The position numbers were made by a program, and so were the translations under genes. A stretch of 54,633 bases of DNA, taken from positions 1 through 54,633 of the IMG/VR virus record IMGVR_UViG_3300046171_000030; one strand, given 5' to 3'. This document shows, one piece after another, positions 27,434-35,989 of this stretch (the stretch's first letter is position 1; each line of letters starts with the position of its first letter). Source of the stretch: a virus. The notes under the pieces were generated by a model, which worked only from the letters and a program-made list of their open reading frames with translations, was not told where the DNA came from and did no database searches.

Positions 27434-27728
27434 TTTCATTCTCCTTTTCTTTCTGTTTAAGTTTGTGCGCTTTACCCACTGATATATTATATTTATCAGA
27501 TAGTTTACGAATAGTCAATCCTTTTTTTACATCTTTGTAAAAACTTTTAGTGTTTATTTTAATTTCCGGCCTACCTTGTTTAACTTTGTTATGTCGTTTT
27601 TTAGGCAATACATATTGTTTTTTAAACCTATGCTTAAAGAACACGATAACATTAATTACTGTGTTGACAGTGATGGCTGTTAATAACCACCACTGCCACC
27701 AATTAGGCCAATTTGTACTGTCTATCAT
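27426..27728 (-). CDS. Membrane-anchored helix-turn-helix protein
   Basis: 100 residues. The N-terminus has Trp-rich WPNWWQWWLLTAITVNTVINVIVFF, one clear transmembrane helix followed by positive charges (KHRFKKQ), which predicts the C-terminal part in the cytoplasm. That part is basic and ends in a resolvase-like helix-turn-helix (LTIRKLSDKYNISVGKAHKL). The ATG overlaps the RNR stop (ATGA). It could tether phage DNA to the membrane or be a membrane-bound regulator; both are inference. Confidence 0.7.
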   Translation of the reverse strand: MIDSTNWPNWWQWWLLTAITVNTVINVIVFFKHRFKKQYVLPKKRHNKVKQGRPEIKINTKSFYKDVKKGLTIRKLSDKYNISVGKAHKLKQKEKENENE

Positions 27729-29656
27729 GCTGCTGCGATGTCAACTATTTCACACACCCCTGCAGTACAGGCTAACTCACGCCCACCTGAAGTGGTGTCC
27801 TCTTTTTCAAAGTCACTCAGCTTAGACCAGTCAACCTTCTTAGGCATCTTCTTCTTGAACTCAGCGTACTGTTCAGCATCAATGTCCTGATACGGTGCTT
27901 GCTGGTATGTGTGTTCACTGAATGGTAGGAAGCTGATGCCACTCACCTCATCAAAATGTTCGTACACCCAAGCACCTACATCCATCCACTCATTCTCTTT
28001 GACTGAGATAGTGACTGAAGGTTTGTGTTCACACCAGTGACGCTGATAAGTGAGCCACAGTTTAAGCTGTTCAATGGCAGTCATTGCAGTACGTGTTACT
28101 GCACCTTTAGGTGACTTCATCGGGAAGCTAAACACTGTAGTGCTATCAGGCTTCATTACGTCAGGCTCCGCTGGGATACCTTCAGCAACCAAGAACTGTG
28201 TCAGTGGGTCTTTGTTGTCGCCACGTACTGTACGGATGTAGTACGGATTGTGACGTGCATGAATACCACTGGCTGCATCAGTAAGCTGCGACACAGTACC
28301 ACTAGGCTTGACACAAGTGACAGCAGTAGACTGTGGTATTTTAAGCTGCTTAGATATAGCTTCGTTAACAATCACTGCCTCTGCACGTAATATTTCAAGT
28401 GCAGTTTCTAGCTTACCACCTGAAGTAGCAGTCAAGGAATTGTCCATGATGCCTGTCAGTGACACGCCCAACAACCGTTCTTCTTCAGTATTCTTCTGCC
28501 AAATCTTACGCAGATACTTGAAGTTAGTTAGTGTTGCTTGGAATGTACCCAAGATTGTAGCCAATCGTACCTTCTCTTTTAGTGTAGCAAGAGTATCTGA
28601 CTCACGTACTACTACCTCAGACAAGTTACAGAACTGGTACGGACGCAAGATAATTTCACTGCAAGGGTTGCAACCAAAATCATGTTCTGTTTCACGTCTA
28701 CCATTCTTTTCAGCCTGCTTCTTAGCTGACTGCCTGTTGAAGATGCCACGCTCACCTGACTTGCTGTCGTACAACGATAGCCACTCACGCATGAATGTAC
28801 CCATCTCAGGCTTAGTCTTGTATGCCACAGAGTTATTAGCCAATGCACGTTGACCTTCATTCTCCCACCACTGACCTGACTTGGCATGTGCCATCTGGTC
28901 ATCGTTAAGATTAGACAATGAAATCAATGCACTACGGCGTACACCACCGACAACTACAACCTCACCAATCTTACACATGATGTCGTGACACTCGATTGGA
29001 TACAGCCTACGTCCAGCAGCACCCTTGAACTTTTGAATACAGAACTCAAACAATTCAATAAGGGGCTGTGGACCTGATGCACGACCACCAAATGTTTTTA
29101 GCCGTGCGCCAGCAGGACGTACTTCGCTGACATCGAACTTAGGTACTTGTCCACTGTACAACATAGCAATCAGTTCTTTGAGTGACTTAGCCCAACCCGG
29201 ACGTGAATCACCTACCTTAATTACTGTGTCTGTATCGTGAAACTCTTCACTAACCATAGGTAGCTTCTCAATACAGTGACGCTCAACGCTGAAACCAACG
29301 CCAGTGCCACACATTAAGATGTACATAGACTCGTCAAAGGCACGAGGGCTATCTACAGGTACGTATGAACAGTTGTATCCACCTACGTGACAACGATCCA
29401 GTGCTGGCCCAGCAGTCATCAATGCCCTCATTGAAGGCATGATAGACTGGTTGAGTACAGCTTCTTCCAGTTCACCTCTTAGTGAGTCTGGTAGCTTATA
29501 ACCATTGTTACTTAGTAGATGCTTAGACATGTAGTCAAAGTATCGTTGTACAGTTTCACTCCAAGTTTCTCTTCGCTGCTCATCTTCTTTCCATCGTGCA
29601 TAACGTGAAAGTGCTATAAAGTTTTGGTAGTCTGTTGGTAATTGATTGCTTATCAT
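27725..29656 (-). CDS. nrdJ: Adenosylcobalamin-dependent (class II) ribonucleotide reductase
   Basis: 643 residues, the monomeric RTPR-like type. It makes deoxyribonucleotides using B12, so it works with or without oxygen but needs cobalamin. The catalytic set is visible: C96 (GYNCSYVPVDS) and C343 (QFCNLSE) as the redox pair, NPCSEI with the radical Cys332 and Glu334, and the C-terminal CTAGVC pair C630/C635 for re-reduction. The opening NFIALSRYARW is typical of this subgroup. GGAG precedes the ATG. It is the only RNR gene here, with no NrdAB. Confidence 0.95.
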   Translation of the reverse strand: MISNQLPTDYQNFIALSRYARWKEDEQRRETWSETVQRYFDYMSKHLLSNNGYKLPDSLRGELEEAVLNQSIMPSMRALMTAGPALDRCHVGGYNCSYVPVDSPRAFDESMYILMCGTGVGFSVERHCIEKLPMVSEEFHDTDTVIKVGDSRPGWAKSLKELIAMLYSGQVPKFDVSEVRPAGARLKTFGGRASGPQPLIELFEFCIQKFKGAAGRRLYPIECHDIMCKIGEVVVVGGVRRSALISLSNLNDDQMAHAKSGQWWENEGQRALANNSVAYKTKPEMGTFMREWLSLYDSKSGERGIFNRQSAKKQAEKNGRRETEHDFGCNPCSEIILRPYQFCNLSEVVVRESDTLATLKEKVRLATILGTFQATLTNFKYLRKIWQKNTEEERLLGVSLTGIMDNSLTATSGGKLETALEILRAEAVIVNEAISKQLKIPQSTAVTCVKPSGTVSQLTDAASGIHARHNPYYIRTVRGDNKDPLTQFLVAEGIPAEPDVMKPDSTTVFSFPMKSPKGAVTRTAMTAIEQLKLWLTYQRHWCEHKPSVTISVKENEWMDVGAWVYEHFDEVSGISFLPFSEHTYQQAPYQDIDAEQYAEFKKKMPKKVDWSKLSDFEKEDTTSGGRELACTAGVCEIVDIAAA

Positions 29657-29661
29657 GTTGG

Positions 29662-29808
29662 TTACTCCGTAATTGTTTTCATGTTTCTAATAGTAGCACC
29701 TTCTATATCATAGAAATATTCTTGGATGCTCTCTTCTAGTTCCTCTCCAACCATTCCATCGGCAGGTACAGGATACTCCTCATCATCAATGTCAATAGTA
29801 ATAAACAT
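29662..29808 (-). CDS. Acidic small protein upstream of RNR, 48 aa
   Basis: ATG at 29808 follows the upstream stop after one base; TAA at 29662-29664 lies just before the RNR start. The protein is strongly acidic (IDIDDEEYPVPADGMVGEELEES). The tight packing between two firm genes and absence of gaps supports it. Function unknown. Confidence 0.6.
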   Translation of the reverse strand: MFITIDIDDEEYPVPADGMVGEELEESIQEYFYDIEGATIRNMKTITE

Positions 29809-29809
29809 C

Positions 29810-30112
29810 TTAACTCTTATCACTTGCCATTACCTCTTCAATTAACTTATCCAAGTACCACTTGGCTTTTTGCAAATCCTCTAACGGTTTATCCTTGTAA
29901 TCAAAACGCCAGAGATATTTCATAATGTTACCCTGTAGGTAGTATTTAAAACCTGTATCAGTAGCTGCAGATATAGCGTGAATACACTCAATACCTGTTT
30001 GATTATAATGTGGTGGGCTATTAACCATATCTACTTTCTTATCAGGCCATGCAGTTTTACCTACTTTTTCTTGTTCCATCATCAGTTTCATATATTGTTC
30101 GTGTCTACTCAT
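29810..30112 (-). CDS. DUF3310 protein (T7 gp1.7-like)
   Basis: 100 residues with the family core VNSPPHYNQTGIECIHAI, then YLQGNIMKYLWRF and a C-terminal AKWYLDKLIEE helix. The family includes T7 gp1.7, reported as a nucleotide kinase, so a dNMP-kinase-like role near RNR and polymerase genes fits. It overlaps the upstream gene by four bases. Confidence 0.82.
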   Translation of the reverse strand: MSRHEQYMKLMMEQEKVGKTAWPDKKVDMVNSPPHYNQTGIECIHAISAATDTGFKYYLQGNIMKYLWRFDYKDKPLEDLQKAKWYLDKLIEEVMASDKS

Positions 30113-30480
30113 GCTGAACCCCCTGTCTTTGTGTTAAAGTGTAGGTGTATTACGTTACCATCATAAGTCTTTTCTACACCTGCTTCTTCCTCTAGTTCTA
30201 CATCAATATCCATCTCCGTGTCAATAACTTTTGACACATATTCATGTACAATATTGCGTAGTTCTTCCACCTCTTCCATAACAGGTACGGAAGCACACAT
30301 CATTTTAGTAAAGTGCATGATCTGATAATAGTCCTCATCATCCATAGGATTGTCAGGCATAGCCATAATAGATATATCAACCTCACCTGACCACCTACCT
30401 TCGTCATTAGCAAATGGCCTGACACGGATAAGGAAATCTTCCTCGTTTACTTCTTCAGCTAGTTTCTCCATCATATTCAT
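30109..30480 (-). CDS. Acidic protein of unknown function, 123 aa
   Basis: About one quarter Asp/Glu, with a mixed alpha/beta pattern and a C-terminal strand (GNVIHLHFNTKTGG). AAGGAGATAACT precedes the ATG. I recognise no family. It lies between the endonuclease and DUF3310 genes, so it belongs to the DNA-metabolism operon. Confidence 0.65.
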   Translation of the reverse strand: MNMMEKLAEEVNEEDFLIRVRPFANDEGRWSGEVDISIMAMPDNPMDDEDYYQIMHFTKMMCASVPVMEEVEELRNIVHEYVSKVIDTEMDIDVELEEEAGVEKTYDGNVIHLHFNTKTGGSA

Positions 30481-30482
30481 AG

Positions 30483-30938
30483 TTATCTCCTTTTCACTTT
30501 TGTGCCGCCAAACTTAATAAACTTTGGATGCTTGTTCTTGCCTTTTTCCTTCAACCAGTCTTCAGGAATAATCCTGTCATAGTATCTAAAGCCGTATTTA
30601 ATACACCATTCACCATAGGTAGACTTTGCACCCTTACGTAACTTTCGTCTGCTACTCTCAAACACAAAACGAATATCTAGTTTTGGATGTTGTTTTTTAA
30701 TAGCCAAATGTTTTCGTCTATCTGCTGCAGTGAACATACCTTTTGTTTCAATAATAATTCCGTTGGACAGCACGAAGTCCGGTGTATAAGTTCTGTATGC
30801 TAGGTCTTCCCATTCAATCTTAACTGCCTCATACAAGAAATCAACTTTATGTTCTTTGAGGTAATCAGATACTTTTAGTTCAAGACCACTACGATACCCA
30901 TATTTACGTGCTGCCCTAAATTGTTTAGCGTTAGGCAA
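30483..30938 (-). CDS. Endonuclease I (Holliday-junction resolvase), T7 gp3-like
   Basis: PD-(D/E)XK nuclease that resolves branched DNA and degrades host DNA. I place the start at TTG 30938, six bases after GGAGA; an in-frame TTG at 30950 is less good. From there the active site reads E20 (RSGLE), D54 (YTPDF), E64 and K66 (IIETKG), almost the same positions as in T7 endonuclease I (E20, D55, E65, K67). A basic C-terminus follows. It overlaps the exonuclease gene, which makes a replication-recombination pair. Confidence 0.9.
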   Translation of the reverse strand: MPNAKQFRAARKYGYRSGLELKVSDYLKEHKVDFLYEAVKIEWEDLAYRTYTPDFVLSNGIIIETKGMFTAADRRKHLAIKKQHPKLDIRFVFESSRRKLRKGAKSTYGEWCIKYGFRYYDRIIPEDWLKEKGKNKHPKFIKFGGTKVKRR

Positions 30939-31782
30939 TAACTTCTCCAATATAGCTTACTATAGGTGGGTTCTTTGCCTGTGACTTTACAGATGGACGC
31001 TCAGTAAGACTATCCCAACAATCAAAACGGTAGTTACAAAATCTGCATCCATCATTAAGGACTTTATTACCTGTGGGCTTTCCACGAAAAGTTTCAGGCA
31101 CTGGTTCAAAACATCTTTCAAATTTATTCTCCTTTACTGTTTCAACCGTATTTTTAATTCTCCCTACTTCTTCTTCAACATCAATACCTTTAGCTGGTAC
31201 ATATTTAAACTTACCATTTGCCTTGTTGACTACCCACCAGCCACCTACCTTCTTGCCAGATGCTTTTGCATAACCTGCAAGCTGTGCTACGTAGCCAAAC
31301 CCATCACCACTTGCAAGGGTGTCATAGGATTCAAATTTGTTTCTGTATGACCAGTCTGAAGCTGACTTAATATCATCAACTGCACCATCAATGACAAGAT
31401 CATAAGAACCAGAAACACTGTCGTCACCAAGATCAAGAGTAACTTTGTCCGTGTCTTCATATTTAACTCCTGCTTCCTTGAGTATACCCTTGAACACAGC
31501 TTCGACAATATCGCCAATCATCATGTTCATTACGAATGTTGTTGGGAAGGGTAACGCTACCTCTGGCTTGTTCTTATCATACCAGAGTTGACAGGTTGGC
31601 CTACCTACGTTTGACATACGCAGACCAAACTTATCACGCTTGTTACCCCCACCAAACTGGCGTTTTGCAGCAGCCATGACATCTTCACCAATCTGTTTGA
31701 TTGTTTCAGGTGACACAGTTGAGTTGCCTTTTACAGCATCCTGAAGGTACTGATGCAATGCCAGTTCAGCGGGGTGATTCAT
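30931..31782 (-). CDS. Cas4/RecB-like exonuclease with iron-sulfur cysteines
   Basis: 283 residues. PD-(D/E)XK signature: GDIVEA (E94), GSYDLVIDG (D128), DDIKSA (D137, K139), and YVAQLAGYA (Q167). Four cysteines, C64 near the start and C246, C249, C255 near the end, match the 4Fe-4S clamp of Cas4/AddB-type nucleases. It occupies the place of T7 gp6 exonuclease, next to endonuclease I and SSB, so it likely recycles DNA ends and takes part in recombination and concatemer processing. Confidence 0.88.
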   Translation of the reverse strand: MNHPAELALHQYLQDAVKGNSTVSPETIKQIGEDVMAAAKRQFGGGNKRDKFGLRMSNVGRPTCQLWYDKNKPEVALPFPTTFVMNMMIGDIVEAVFKGILKEAGVKYEDTDKVTLDLGDDSVSGSYDLVIDGAVDDIKSASDWSYRNKFESYDTLASGDGFGYVAQLAGYAKASGKKVGGWWVVNKANGKFKYVPAKGIDVEEEVGRIKNTVETVKENKFERCFEPVPETFRGKPTGNKVLNDGCRFCNYRFDCWDSLTERPSVKSQAKNPPIVSYIGEVIA

Positions 31783-32684
31783 TATGCTACCTCTTCTTCG
31801 ATTTCGATGTCAACTAAATCATCTACGATTTCACTGTCACCATCTTCTAGCTTTGAGTTAACTTTGTCTGCCCAAGAATTAACAATGTACGAATTGTAAT
31901 TATCAATCCAAGATACAAAATCACCAAACATCACCTGATCTTCTTGGTTAAGGTCAATGGTTTTTGTGACATCAAGAGATACCACAGGAACGAAGAAGCT
32001 ATTACCATTAGGCATCTTGCGTTCATTTGTATTCGCCAAGAATGTATGCATAGGTGGAAGACGTTCCATCTTAGCAAGTTTAGTGAACACGTCACCAACC
32101 AACTTAAATGCATCACGATTGTCAATCTCCCAGATGAATGGTGTAACGTCAACTTCTACTGGTTCACCTTTAGCGTTGACCGGATCAATAAGTTCAACAG
32201 TGCCTAAGACAACACGTACACGCTTAATCTGTTTAATTAAGTCTTGTAGTTTCTCAGGTAATGCCTTGAAGTCCTGAATGTATCCAGCAGGTTTACCGCA
32301 GTTAAAACCACCATCATTATCTTTCAAGTCAGATTCCATCTTAGCGTCATCTGTCATCAAAGATTTAATGAAACGATTAGGTGCTTTAGCGTCACCCATA
32401 ACAAAACGCTTATACATGAAGCGTTGAATAAAGGCACGTACCTTAACGGATGAAGCATAGTAGGTTGGCCCATCTGGGATTTCCAATTTGTATGTTCCCC
32501 CTTCTACTACTTCTACATTTACATTTTTACCGTTTACTTCAGCAGTACCCATTACTGGCGAATGGTTAATACGAAGACGTGCAAGGGAACTAGATTTATC
32601 TTTGTTCCCACCTTCTTTCGCAATACCCATCATCTTCGCCATAGCGGCATAATTATTTTGGTCTATCGTTGTAAGTTCTGTCAT
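31782..32684 (-). CDS. Probable single-stranded DNA-binding protein
   Basis: 300 residues with a beta-rich middle and a strongly acidic tail (EDGDSEIVDDLVDIEIEEE), the hallmark of phage SSBs such as T7 gp2.5 that recruit replication partners. It lies between polymerase and exonuclease genes. AAAGGAGTAACACAC gives a strong ribosome site, and its own promoter sits at 32721-32749, as expected for a protein needed in bulk. No sequence family was recognised, so the call rests on tail and context. Confidence 0.65.
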   Translation of the reverse strand: MTELTTIDQNNYAAMAKMMGIAKEGGNKDKSSSLARLRINHSPVMGTAEVNGKNVNVEVVEGGTYKLEIPDGPTYYASSVKVRAFIQRFMYKRFVMGDAKAPNRFIKSLMTDDAKMESDLKDNDGGFNCGKPAGYIQDFKALPEKLQDLIKQIKRVRVVLGTVELIDPVNAKGEPVEVDVTPFIWEIDNRDAFKLVGDVFTKLAKMERLPPMHTFLANTNERKMPNGNSFFVPVVSLDVTKTIDLNQEDQVMFGDFVSWIDNYNSYIVNSWADKVNSKLEDGDSEIVDDLVDIEIEEEVA

Positions 32685-32720
32685 GTGTGTTACTCCTTTC
32701 TGTAGAGTGAATGAGGCATA

Positions 32721-32749
32721 GTTATATCACGCTATGTCCTTAGTGTCAA
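32721..32749 (-). promoter_or_regulatory. Sigma70-type promoter for SSB-exonuclease genes
   Basis: On the minus strand TTGACA (32749-32744), 17 bases, TATAAC (32726-32721). It lies over the last codons and stop region of the polymerase gene and about 30 bases before the SSB ribosome site. Confidence 0.75.
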
Positions 32750-34769
32750 GCCAATTCGGTCCAATTTTTGCTTCTAAAAGTAGCGGCACATTAAAGTTTA
32801 CACCCCAACGTGCAGCGATAAGTTTAGGTAGTACTTCATTAGTAGCGTCTATGATATTGAGTACCTGTGATTCTTCTTCAGGATGAACATCAATGACTAT
32901 ACTATCATGAACTGTATTCACTATACACGATTGCATACCCTTTAGCAACTCATCAATATGTAATAATGCAATCGGTACAATGTCTGCTGTAGCGAATGAT
33001 TGCACAGGGTAATTCTTAATCTGTGTAAAGTGTGATACACGTCCAGTAGCCTTACGTACCACATCAGGGAACGCAAACTCACGACCACTGGGCGTGGTAA
33101 TCTTTTGTGTTGTTATAGCTTCTTTAGCCAATCGGGCATGCCAAGCTGCCACGCCTTTGTATTTGCTGTTGAAATGTTCGTAGTACGCTGCTTCTGCTTT
33201 GCTTCTGCCATATCCTGTTGCGCCGTAGAGTGGTGCAAACGTATGCGCTTTCGCATCCTGCCTACTCGTAGGTTGACCAGCGGTACTAATAACTTCAGCG
33301 GTGTATGCATGTACATCAAATCCAGTAGATACTTCTTCAATTGCTACCTCATCTTGTGATAAATAAGCGGCAGCACGAAACTCTAGCTGTGCAAAGTCAG
33401 CTTCAAGTATCTTACCACCTTCAAATCGTGACACAAATACTTTCTTCACAGGAAACGTGCCGCCACGTGGCATGTTCTGCATATTAGGATCAGCGCCAGA
33501 GAAACGTCCAGTAGCTGTGCGATGCTGCAGCAGTCTTACATGCAGCTTACCGTCATGCTTTGTATGTGTCGCAATACCCTCAACAAAAGAAGATAGGTAG
33601 GTATCCACAGCACTCAGTCGGCGTACCTTGTACAGAAAATCTTCTGCATCCTTCATGCCCTTACTACGTGCGGCACCCTCAAGTATCTCAAGGTTTTGTT
33701 TACTAGTAGTGAAACCATTAGCACTTGCCCATTTAGCTGATGGTGGTTTGAACTTAAAGCCAGCCAGAACATCAGTTGGATTAAATAAGAATCCAGCAGT
33801 ATCACATTCTTTGCAACGACTAGGGTTTGCGAATGGATCACCATTCTTTTTAGTCTTACGAACATAACCAGCACCATTACATGATGGACATTGCTGTGCA
33901 ACAGTTTTGTATAAACGCTTCGTACCTGATGACATCATTCTATCAAATTCACTGTTTGACATATATGGGTCAATATGTGCAGCCCACTCAGTTTTATCAA
34001 GAACCTTGCGACCATAGATAACCCAAGACAATTGCTCTGGGCTGTTAAGGTTAATAGGTGTGTCACCCATCACCTTACGCACGTGTGACTGCAAGTCCGA
34101 TTCAAGTTGTTTCTTTTCTTGTTCAAACTCTTGTCGTACTTCATCTAGCTTAGACAGATCAACTGCAAAGCCACGCTGATATATACGTGCAAGCGAAACA
34201 CAAACCTGATTAGTTAAAGTAACAGTGTTTAGTAGTCCACTGTCAGGTAGTGTATTCAAACGATACCACAGTTTATCAGCAAGCTGCTGCGTAGCGTGTA
34301 AGTCAGCAGACAGATACTCTGACAACTCAGCGTGTGGTATATCACGAGTACTATAGCCTTTCTTGAAGTACTCTTTCAATGTGTCTTGCTTCTTTGTGTC
34401 TAACTCATATCTTTCTGCACAAGCCTCAAGTGACAATGGCTCTTTGATACCACGCTGTAACACATACTCTGCCAACATAGTATCAAAGACTGCACCATCA
34501 TACTTAAAGCCAGACTCCCACAGCCACATCAAATCATAGGCAGCGTTATGGCAGATGATGACCGTAGCTTTGTCTAACCACTCCTGAACAACAGTATGTC
34601 CAAAGTCGTCAGCATCAACCTCACTGTGATCAAATGTAACAATTCGCTCAACACCCTGATCGTTAAGCATACCAACCATTGTCAATGAGTTCTCTGGCTC
34701 AAAGGGGTCAAGGTGCATCTTACCATCACGATTTGTGACTGTGTTTTCTACATCAAGTGTTATCTTCAT
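32727..34769 (-). CDS. Family A DNA polymerase with zinc-binding insert
   Basis: 680 residues, T7 gp5-like. The 3'-5' exonuclease shows D6/E8 (LDVEN) and NAAYDL near 75-80. Polymerase motif A is EADFAQLEF (D458), motif B runs R503-x3-K507-x3-F511-x3-YG, and motif C is VHDSIVID. Position 762 (E. coli numbering) is Phe, F511 here. Between the exonuclease and fingers, C294-x2-C297-x21-C319-x2-C322, with CNGAG and CDTAGF, forms a DnaJ-like zinc module that standard T7 polymerase lacks. The same combination is known from phage HMO-2011, the main reason for placing this genome near it. Confidence 0.95.
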   Translation of the reverse strand: MKITLDVENTVTNRDGKMHLDPFEPENSLTMVGMLNDQGVERIVTFDHSEVDADDFGHTVVQEWLDKATVIICHNAAYDLMWLWESGFKYDGAVFDTMLAEYVLQRGIKEPLSLEACAERYELDTKKQDTLKEYFKKGYSTRDIPHAELSEYLSADLHATQQLADKLWYRLNTLPDSGLLNTVTLTNQVCVSLARIYQRGFAVDLSKLDEVRQEFEQEKKQLESDLQSHVRKVMGDTPINLNSPEQLSWVIYGRKVLDKTEWAAHIDPYMSNSEFDRMMSSGTKRLYKTVAQQCPSCNGAGYVRKTKKNGDPFANPSRCKECDTAGFLFNPTDVLAGFKFKPPSAKWASANGFTTSKQNLEILEGAARSKGMKDAEDFLYKVRRLSAVDTYLSSFVEGIATHTKHDGKLHVRLLQHRTATGRFSGADPNMQNMPRGGTFPVKKVFVSRFEGGKILEADFAQLEFRAAAYLSQDEVAIEEVSTGFDVHAYTAEVISTAGQPTSRQDAKAHTFAPLYGATGYGRSKAEAAYYEHFNSKYKGVAAWHARLAKEAITTQKITTPSGREFAFPDVVRKATGRVSHFTQIKNYPVQSFATADIVPIALLHIDELLKGMQSCIVNTVHDSIVIDVHPEEESQVLNIIDATNEVLPKLIAARWGVNFNVPLLLEAKIGPNWLDTKDIA

Positions 34770-35989
34770 ACTGTATACCTCGCTGTCTGATATTCAAGTT
34801 CACAGTGTACCACACCATGCCACCCTGTCAACTTATTCTTTACAACATTTAGGTGACGTTGTGTATCTTCTTCATCTTGCCCATCTACTACAGGGTTCTT
34901 GGCAATCAATACCATCAAGTCAGCTTCAGCAGCTTTACCTGTGCGTGAGCCTTCCATCATTGACTGGTTAAGCAGTACTTTGCCTTCGGCATCAGCAGAT
35001 AACTGTGACATATAAAACATTGCACACTCATGCTGCTTGGCAATCATACGTGCATGAACAGCATTAGCTTTAAGTGCTTCATCTGTACGAGCGAAACCAC
35101 CTGTCTTGGCAAACTTATCGCCCATGTCTAGCAGTACAATATCAGGCTTGTACGATTTGCAAATGGACTCAACCCAATTCATGTCACGACCTGTTGCATC
35201 TTTAATCTTAATGCGTTCCTTCACAGGTGCATATAACTCACGTGCTTTAGCTGGATTGTCTTTAATCTCACGCATAGTCATTCCAGTTGCAGCAGTAAGG
35301 TATCTAGCACCCACACGATGGTAGCCTTCTTCATTACACAAGATGATGCAGTTAGCACCTTGATGTGCAAACCCACCCGGTGCAGCAATTAAGCTGGCGT
35401 GGAATGATGTCTTACCTGTGTTGGGTCTAGCACCTACCTCAATCAAGTGTCCAGCATTAACGCCTTCTACCTTACGTGTAAGGCTAGGAATGTTGAATGT
35501 CCAACGTGCCTCTAGGTCATTGCGTGATAGCAGTGTTTCAATGTCGATGTCATCCCACTCCACATTTAGGTTGGGGGTGAAGTCATCACCATATTGCTCA
35601 AGCAACATACGCAATGGCTCAAGGCTAGACTTGTCACCATTCACATAATCAAAGCCAAGATTGGCAATGTCTTCTCCAACAACCTGCTGGAACAGTTTAG
35701 ATAACACTTCTTGTGCTACGTCACTGCCCATTGGATGCTCTTGTTTAATCTTATGAAACAAAGAAGAGTATGCCTGCTTCTGTGCTGTAGTCATTGTTGG
35801 GTTGTTTGAAATAAACAGAGCCTCAATCTCATCAGGTGTTACAGTACGCTCATAACGATCCATAGCTGTATCAATAGCCTGTTTGATTTTACGCACATCC
35901 TTGCTGAACAATCTGTCAGGGCAACGTGCGCCACGATGGTCATCATAAAATGACCTATCCATTAAACTTCTAATCAGTGATAATTCCAT
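34766..35989 (-). CDS. Replicative DNA helicase (DnaB/gp4C-like)
   Basis: 407 residues, RecA-fold superfamily 4. Walker A is GARPNTGKTS (186-195), the catalytic glutamates are in CNEEG (220-221), and Walker B is PDIVLLDMGD (282-291). A late VKNKLTGWHG segment matches motif 4. The N-terminal 150 residues are helical and probably act in oligomerisation or primase contact. In T7 primase and helicase are one protein; here the primase is a separate gene that overlaps this one by 20 bases. Overlap with the polymerase start is four bases. Confidence 0.92.
   Translation of the reverse strand: MELSLIRSLMDRSFYDDHRGARCPDRLFSKDVRKIKQAIDTAMDRYERTVTPDEIEALFISNNPTMTTAQKQAYSSLFHKIKQEHPMGSDVAQEVLSKLFQQVVGEDIANLGFDYVNGDKSSLEPLRMLLEQYGDDFTPNLNVEWDDIDIETLLSRNDLEARWTFNIPSLTRKVEGVNAGHLIEVGARPNTGKTSFHASLIAAPGGFAHQGANCIILCNEEGYHRVGARYLTAATGMTMREIKDNPAKARELYAPVKERIKIKDATGRDMNWVESICKSYKPDIVLLDMGDKFAKTGGFARTDEALKANAVHARMIAKQHECAMFYMSQLSADAEGKVLLNQSMMEGSRTGKAAEADLMVLIAKNPVVDGQDEEDTQRHLNVVKNKLTGWHGVVHCELEYQTARYTV
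34804..34831 (-). promoter_or_regulatory. Possible promoter ahead of DNA polymerase
   Basis: TTGACA (34831-34826), 16 bases, TACACT (34809-34804) on the minus strand, inside the end of the helicase gene and 35 bases before the polymerase start. The -10 box is weaker than that of the other promoters. Confidence 0.4.
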
